NCBI RefSeq assembly: GCF_963920485.1 | Contig: NZ_OY986431.1 | Location: forward strand, 1,178,001-1,242,000 | Reading direction: 5' to 3' | Origin: Cyanobium usitatum str. Tous | Lineage (GTDB): Bacteria > Cyanobacteriota > Cyanobacteriia > PCC-6307 > Cyanobiaceae | DNA length: 64,000 nt | Shown here: positions 62,476-64,000 of the stretch, piece by piece | Layout: the number at the start of each line of letters is the position of its first letter | Numbering within the stretch: position 1 is the first letter of the stretch | Made by a program: the position numbers and the translations under genes | The notes under the pieces: generated by a model | The model's input: the letters and a program-made list of their open reading frames with translations, nothing else | What the model was told of the DNA's origin: nothing | Database searches by the model: none

Positions 62476-63243
62476 TTGAGCCCTTCCAAAAGTCCAGAGA
62501 GTGGTCAGGTTGTCAATCAGGATGGCGGCAGTCCCAACCCCTCCCTGATCCAGCCCGAACAGGCGCCCCAAGAGAGCCCTTGGGCCTTCTGGCGCAGCGT
62601 GCTGATCACCCTGGCAGTGGCACTAGGTATTCGCCAGTTTCTGGTGGAAGCTCGCTATATCCCCTCGGGTTCGATGCTGCCAGGGCTGCAGCTTCAGGAC
62701 CGCCTTCTGGTGGAAAAGCTGAGCTATCGCCAGCGCTCGCCGCGCCGCGGCGAGATCGTCGTATTCCATTCGCCCCACCGCTTTGACCCGGTGCTGGCGG
62801 CTGGATCAAGCTCCAATCCCCTGCGTTGCCTGCTAGTGAACCTGCCGCTCCTGGGCAGCCTGCCCGGGGTTGCCAATCCTGCCTGCGACGCCTACATCAA
62901 GCGGGTTGTAGCCCTGCCCGGTGAGCGGGTGGTGGTGGATCCAAGGGGTCATGTGTTCATCGATGGCCAGCGGCTGGCCGAGCCGTATGTCCAGGGCGAT
63001 TGCCCCGTAGATAGCCAGGGCATGGGTCCCTGCCGAACCTTGAATGCCGTCGTTCCAGCTGGTCACGTGCTCACCCTGGGCGACAACCGATCCAACAGCT
63101 GGGATGGCCGCTTCTGGCCCGGGGGAGCGTTCCTGCCCGAAAGCGAAATAATCGGTCGGGCCTTTTGGCGTTTTTACCCCTTCAACCAAACCGGTGCCCT
63201 TGGCGTCACAAGCTCCAGTGATCTGCCGGCTGCAGGCCGGTAG
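62476..63243 (+). CDS. lepB: Signal peptidase I
   Basis: A 255-residue leader peptidase. One N-terminal anchor helix (VLITLAVALGIRQFLV), then the catalytic Ser in IPSGSMLPGL and the catalytic Lys in YIKRVVALPGERV. GDNRSNSWDGRFW is the third box. It removes signal peptides outside the membrane. TTG at 62476 follows AAAGGAG at 62459-62465 with correct spacing; upstream in-frame codons overlap the membrane protein gene. The N-terminal 30 residues are hydrophilic. Confidence 0.93.
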   Translation: MSPSKSPESGQVVNQDGGSPNPSLIQPEQAPQESPWAFWRSVLITLAVALGIRQFLVEARYIPSGSMLPGLQLQDRLLVEKLSYRQRSPRRGEIVVFHSPHRFDPVLAAGSSSNPLRCLLVNLPLLGSLPGVANPACDAYIKRVVALPGERVVVDPRGHVFIDGQRLAEPYVQGDCPVDSQGMGPCRTLNAVVPAGHVLTLGDNRSNSWDGRFWPGGAFLPESEIIGRAFWRFYPFNQTGALGVTSSSDLPAAGR

Positions 63244-64000
63244 CCCGCACGGCCCCGCATACCGACTGGCCCAATCGAGGCTGGTTGGCTGCCATCGACA
63301 AGGACTCACCCCGCTGCCAGCTCCAGGGTTGCTGGGGGTCGAACAGCAGCCAGCGGCGAGTCCCCTGGCTTAATTGCTCGGGGGGCAGCCCAAGCAACTC
63401 GGAGCCTCCCCAGCTCAGGGCCTGCCAGAGCAGTTCCACGCTCCAGCCACGGCGCTGCACCAGCTCTTGCCACAACAGCGGCAGCACAAGCCCATGGCGG
63501 GCGCCATGGCCGGCCACTCCAGCCCGCCGCTGATCGAGGGGAAGCAGCTGCTCTTCCGCATCAAGGGGCAGATGGTGCACGGCCACGGCCGTAAGCAGCC
63601 GCTGCTCTAGGCCAGCGAGCAAGCCCAGGCGATCAGCGGGAGTTCCCAAGCTGGGCTGCAGGCGCCAGCCCTCCTCGGTGGGGTGGAGATTGCCGCTATC
63701 AGCTAGCAGGTGCCACCAGCTGACGCTGGCCAGGGGCCGCCCTGGGGCCTGGGCCAGTAGCTCCACCCCAGCGGCCGTGGATAGGTTCATCAGCCGCATA
63801 GCCACTGCCGAACGAGCCTGAGCCAGGCTGAGCAGGCTTTGCAGCGGCAGGGTTTCGCTGAGCTCCGGATCAAGGGGCCAGCCCGCCCTCAGAGCATCAA
63901 CCCCCTCGCGCACGAAGCCACCGCAGCTAAGGCCGGCATCGCGGGGGGCCACAAGCACGGGCCGGCTGCCCATCTCCGCCAGCAGCAGGCCCCGCTCCAG
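63206..64000 (-). CDS. Dihydroorotase-like amidohydrolase (N-terminus beyond window)
   Basis: The C-terminal 264 residues of a dihydroorotase/PyrC-like protein, open through the right window edge. The blocks HLLADSGNLHPTEEG, TAVAVHHLPLDAEEQLL and the final GESLSMAANQPRLGQSVCGA, VRATGL fit the family C-terminus. The metal-binding HxH of active dihydroorotases would lie outside the window, so activity cannot be judged. Its 3' end overlaps lepB by 38 bases on the opposite strand. Confidence 0.75.
   Translation of the reverse strand: MERGLLLAEMGSRPVLVAPRDAGLSCGGFVREGVDALRAGWPLDPELSETLPLQSLLSLAQARSAVAMRLMNLSTAAGVELLAQAPGRPLASVSWWHLLADSGNLHPTEEGWRLQPSLGTPADRLGLLAGLEQRLLTAVAVHHLPLDAEEQLLPLDQRRAGVAGHGARHGLVLPLLWQELVQRRGWSVELLWQALSWGGSELLGLPPEQLSQGTRRWLLFDPQQPWSWQRGESLSMAANQPRLGQSVCGAVRATGLQPADHWSL

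Noticed and set aside
1-64000. Possible CRISPR arrays, transposases, phage or plasmid genes
   Set aside because: No spaced direct repeats, IS-type genes or integrases were found by reading both strands. Repeats present are short tandem copies with no spacers.
1-64000. tRNA, rRNA or well-known small RNAs
   Set aside because: No cloverleaf, rRNA block or recognised cyanobacterial small-RNA motif could be supported. A run with GGCGAAATGGCC near 36316 looked tRNA-like but does not fold into a cloverleaf.

Overview
The window is GC-rich, gene-dense cyanobacterial chromosome. Three groups of genes show this. Photosynthesis genes are psbA, psb27, cpcB and two hli genes. Cyanobacterial families of unknown function are DUF1824, DUF2808, DUF2854, DUF2973, DUF3153 and a Ycf41/Ssb protein. 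Nitrogen genes are amt, a PII-like protein, type III glutamine synthetase and argB. RpoD has a Lys/Ala-rich N-terminus and there is a solitary phycocyanin beta gene, so the best guess is an alpha-cyanobacterium of the Synechococcus/Cyanobium group with phycocyanin-type phycobilisomes. I see no rRNA, tRNA, CRISPR array, transposase or phage gene.

Layout. 0-10 kb: clpB, HIT, YjbQ, a DCC1-like thiol protein, a photolyase/cryptochrome, DUF1499, a pair of small paralogues, PNPOx-like, DoxX, DUF2973 and SDR genes. 10-15 kb: two hli genes flank a tiny membrane protein, then a type III polyketide synthase cluster (methyltransferase, FAD oxidoreductase, PKS). It faces a membrane methyltransferase-like gene broken by a 22-bp tandem duplication. 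15-20 kb: accessory metabolism with a GT1 glycosyltransferase, an FMN reductase, a CrtI/CrtISO-like oxidoreductase and remnants of a secreted protein and a cytochrome P450. 20-27 kb: psbA (E130 type), cysK, gor, amt diverging from a PII-like gene, and cpcB. 27-34 kb: GST, DUF2808, DUF427, SnoaL-like, glnN under a perfect NtcA box, and arsS.

34-39 kb is the most unusual stretch. It holds a PilZ gene coupled to an exported protein and an SOS-box-controlled UmuD homologue that has lost both catalytic residues. Several tiny membrane proteins, a frameshifted ribbon-helix-helix gene and a sulfide/persulfide module follow. The module is an ArsR-type regulator divergent from a persulfide dioxygenase-rhodanese, with a collapsed rhodanese-DUF2892 gene downstream. 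39-64 kb is mostly housekeeping: M32 peptidase, ppa, L,D-transpeptidase, ClC, hemC, rpoD, priA, argB, ssb, cobK, adenosine kinase, purA, psb27, proS, ferredoxin, lepB and the edge of a dihydroorotase-like gene. A methyltransferase here carries an in-frame 18-bp minisatellite.

Connections. amt, the PII-like protein, glnN and argB are all nitrogen-status genes, and the NtcA site links glnN to that control. The PKS-to-P450 stretch looks like a lipid or pigment modification region in decay. At least five genes between 14 and 38 kb are broken. All functions are inferred by reading the sequence; no database search was run.
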